In this document: positions 62,056 to 64,000 of the stretch, piece by piece
Layout: each line of letters opens with the position of its first letter
Position numbering within the stretch: the stretch's first letter is position 1
Assembly (NCBI GenBank): GCA_018674655.1
Contig: JABGZQ010000009.1
Coordinates: 1-64,000 of the forward strand
Reading direction: 5' to 3'
Source of the DNA: Fidelibacterota bacterium
GTDB taxonomy: Bacteria > Fidelibacterota > Marinisomatia > Marinisomatales > TCS55
Length of the DNA: 64,000 nucleotides
Program-made: the position numbers and the translations under genes
The notes under the pieces: model-generated
What the model saw: only the letters and a program-made list of their open reading frames with translations
What the model was told of the DNA's origin: nothing
Databases searched by the model: none

Positions 62056-63994
62056 GAGGCAGACTCCTTTTTTTTATTTCAGAATTGAGACTCTCAAGCA
62101 GTTGTTTTATATGTACAGCGCCCTGATCACCGATTATTCTACGGCGTAGTGAAACTGTCTTTTCTTCTGCTTCTTTTTCGCCAACAATAGCCATAACAGG
62201 AATCTTTTTCAATTCCGCTTGACGTATTTTGGCACCAATTTTTTCAGATCTATCGTCAATCTTTACACGAATTCCCGTTTTTTCCATAATCGATTTAACC
62301 GATTGAGCATAAGTAAGTGTTTTTTCAGAAATTGGAAGAATGGCCACTTGTATTGGCGATAACCATAATGGAAAATCACCACCATAGTGTTCAATCAAAA
62401 AACCAATGAATCTTTCATGTGTACTCAAAGGTGCCCGATGGATACATAATGGTGTTTGTTCGCTACCGCTCTCATCAGTATAGGTTAAGTTAAACCGTTT
62501 TGGTATTGCAAAATCAACTTGATTTGTTGCCAAAGTAAATTCTTTTCCAATTGCGCTCCAAACCTGCACATCGATTTTGGGTCCATAAAATGCAGCTTCG
62601 CCTGGAATTTCAACAAAATTAATATTCCCCTTCTTCAATGTGTCTCGAACTACCACTTCCGTTTGATCCCAAAGCTCAGGTTCGTTGATATACTTTTTGC
62701 CTAATTCTACTGGATCGTGGAGGCTTAAACGCATTTCATATTTCTCAATACCAAAAATCTTGAAATACTTCAAATACATTTGACATACATCCATAAATTC
62801 TGTTTCAAAATCGTCTTCAGAACAATAGATATGTGCATCATTCATTTGCATGCTTCGAACGCGCATCAGACCAAATAGTTGTCCCGATTTTTCATACCTG
62901 TAGCACGTCCCATATTCTGAGATACGATAAGGTAAATCACGATAGCTTTTGGGAGAAGCATCGTAGATTTTATGGTGATGAGGACAATTCATGGGTTTGA
63001 TGTAGTATTCAATTCCATCTATATCCATCGCCGGAAACATGGCATCTTTATATAGATCCAGATGCCCCGATTTTTTATACAGATCACCTTTCGTTAGGTG
63101 AGGCGTTCTCACCCGATGGTAGCCGTGTTGCGACTCTGTTTCTTTGGCAAGCCCTTCCAGTTCATCTATAATAATCCCACCATTGGGTAACCACAATGGC
63201 AATCCAGGTCCCACTTCGTCGTCAAAGGAATATATCTCCAATTCCTTTCCCAGTTTCCTATGATCGCGTTTTTTGGCTTCTTCAAGGAAATGTAAATATT
63301 CTTTCAATTCCTTTTTAGTCGAGAATACCGTTCCATAAATTCGCTGTAGCATTTTGTTCTTTTCGTCCCCACGCCAATAAGCACCAGCACTACTCAACAA
63401 TTTAAAATGCTTTATTTTACCTGTAGATGGCACATGTGGCCCTCGACACAAATCGATAAATTCTCCTTGGCGATAAGTTGATATATCATCTTGGGAATCA
63501 ATCTGTTCAATTATTTCAACTTTATAATCTTCACCCATGTCATTGAATAACGTAATCGCCGCATCCCTGCTCATAATTTCCCTTTTAACTGTAAGATCAT
63601 CTTTTGCCATTTGACGCATTTGGTTTTCAATTTTTTCAAGATCTTCATTTGAGAAGGTGCTTTGGATATCGAAATCATAATAAAATCTATTTTCAATCGC
63701 CGGCCCAATTGTCACTTTAGCTTTCGGCCACAACATCTTAACTGCCTGTGCCATCAAATGAGCTGTACTATGAAGAAGCACTTCATGTCCCTCAGGCGAA
63801 TTTCCCGTAAATAACTTGAGTTGTGCATCTGCCATTAGAGGTACAGTTACATCAGATAATTCATCATTAATAGATGCGGCAACTGTATCTTGAGCCAATC
63901 GTTGCCCAATAGACTCTGCTACCTCTAATGGCGTTATGCCCGCGTTGTAGGATCGCGTTGAATTATCCGGTAATGTTATGGTGATTTCACTCAT
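62042..63994 (-). CDS. thrS: Threonyl-tRNA synthetase
   Basis: 650 residues. The N-terminal TGS domain (~1-62), editing domain with the HSTAHLMAQAV motif (~75-230), class II catalytic core (with MNCPHHHKIY, RYEKSGQLFGLMRVRSMQMND) and the anticodon domain from ~545 are all present. The start is ATG 63994, six bases from the window edge, so its promoter and leader are not visible. It heads the thrS-infC-rpmI-rplT-pheS-pheT-zapA-folD block. Confidence 0.97.
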   Translation of the reverse strand: MSEITITLPDNSTRSYNAGITPLEVAESIGQRLAQDTVAASINDELSDVTVPLMADAQLKLFTGNSPEGHEVLLHSTAHLMAQAVKMLWPKAKVTIGPAIENRFYYDFDIQSTFSNEDLEKIENQMRQMAKDDLTVKREIMSRDAAITLFNDMGEDYKVEIIEQIDSQDDISTYRQGEFIDLCRGPHVPSTGKIKHFKLLSSAGAYWRGDEKNKMLQRIYGTVFSTKKELKEYLHFLEEAKKRDHRKLGKELEIYSFDDEVGPGLPLWLPNGGIIIDELEGLAKETESQHGYHRVRTPHLTKGDLYKKSGHLDLYKDAMFPAMDIDGIEYYIKPMNCPHHHKIYDASPKSYRDLPYRISEYGTCYRYEKSGQLFGLMRVRSMQMNDAHIYCSEDDFETEFMDVCQMYLKYFKIFGIEKYEMRLSLHDPVELGKKYINEPELWDQTEVVVRDTLKKGNINFVEIPGEAAFYGPKIDVQVWSAIGKEFTLATNQVDFAIPKRFNLTYTDESGSEQTPLCIHRAPLSTHERFIGFLIEHYGGDFPLWLSPIQVAILPISEKTLTYAQSVKSIMEKTGIRVKIDDRSEKIGAKIRQAELKKIPVMAIVGEKEAEEKTVSLRRRIIGDQGAVHIKQLLESLNSEIKKRSLPHRES

Positions 63995-64000
63995 GGCTAT

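Noticed and set aside
1-64000. CRISPR arrays, insertion sequences, prophage, rRNA
   Set aside because: I looked for regularly spaced repeats, transposase or integrase motifs and rRNA signatures and found none.

Overview
The window is a low-GC, gene-dense bacterial chromosome segment made almost entirely of vertically inherited housekeeping genes plus small exported or envelope proteins of unknown role. I see no rRNA, insertion sequence, phage or CRISPR. The first protein ends in a type IX secretion tail with a YPNPFNP motif. Together with the low GC, the many exported beta-rich proteins, an agcS-type symporter and the gene order, this suggests the Fibrobacterota-Chlorobiota-Bacteroidota group, most likely Marinimicrobia (SAR406). 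That placement is inferred, not tested.

Layout: 1-6.4 kb holds exported and lipoproteins (T9SS cargo, TPR lipoprotein, PEGA protein, FN3/propeller lipoprotein), with tadA and tRNA-Ser between them. 6.4-9.2 kb is a GlcD-GlcF type fusion dehydrogenase. 9.3-13.5 kb is a tightly coupled run: a FecR/beta-barrel protein, a 44-aa membrane protein, a SelW/Rdx-like gene with an in-frame UGA, and three unknown genes. 13.6-16.5 kb holds a long SRP RNA followed by dnaX-ybaB-recR, an order also known from Bacillus. 16.5-23.4 kb runs pgsA-pgpA-cinA-thpR-recA-recX, then a degenerate PurL-like gene and a FAH-family gene. 23.5-25.9 kb has suhB and agcS on the minus strand. 26-33 kb has comEC, an rnhB-yraN fusion, lepB and a group of small envelope genes. 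33-37 kb has fadD, gpsA, tRNAs and a TPR protein. 37-47.4 kb is the translation and RNA block rimP-nusA-infB-rbfA-truB-ribF-rpsO-pnp, then ald and a MerR-type gene. 47.4-53.2 kb has tRNAs, DUF2914, YqaA, leuS, a K+ channel and cutA. 53.2-56.3 kb is a tryptophan-degradation operon (kynA, an atypical SDR, kynU). 56.4-64 kb is the classic thrS-infC-rpmI-rplT-pheS-pheT-zapA-folD block on the minus strand.

The most interesting signals are as follows. A 77-codon gene at 11688-11921 reads as a selenoprotein W-like (Rdx) protein only if UGA at 11718 is selenocysteine, and a SECIS-like hairpin follows it. A perfect 15-bp intrinsic-terminator-like hairpin lies inside the recX coding sequence just after recA. 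An A9 run in dnaX sits at the domain III/linker boundary with stops close by in both alternative frames. Another A9 run sits exactly at the junction of the rnhB-yraN fusion. infC appears to start at a non-canonical AUC that a start scan limited to AUG/GUG/UUG would miss. All six tRNA genes have CA, not CCA, right after the discriminator base. Three terminator hairpins abut the start of the next gene. The kynurenine operon has a non-canonical SDR and no formamidase gene.

All functional calls come from reading motifs by eye; no database search was run.
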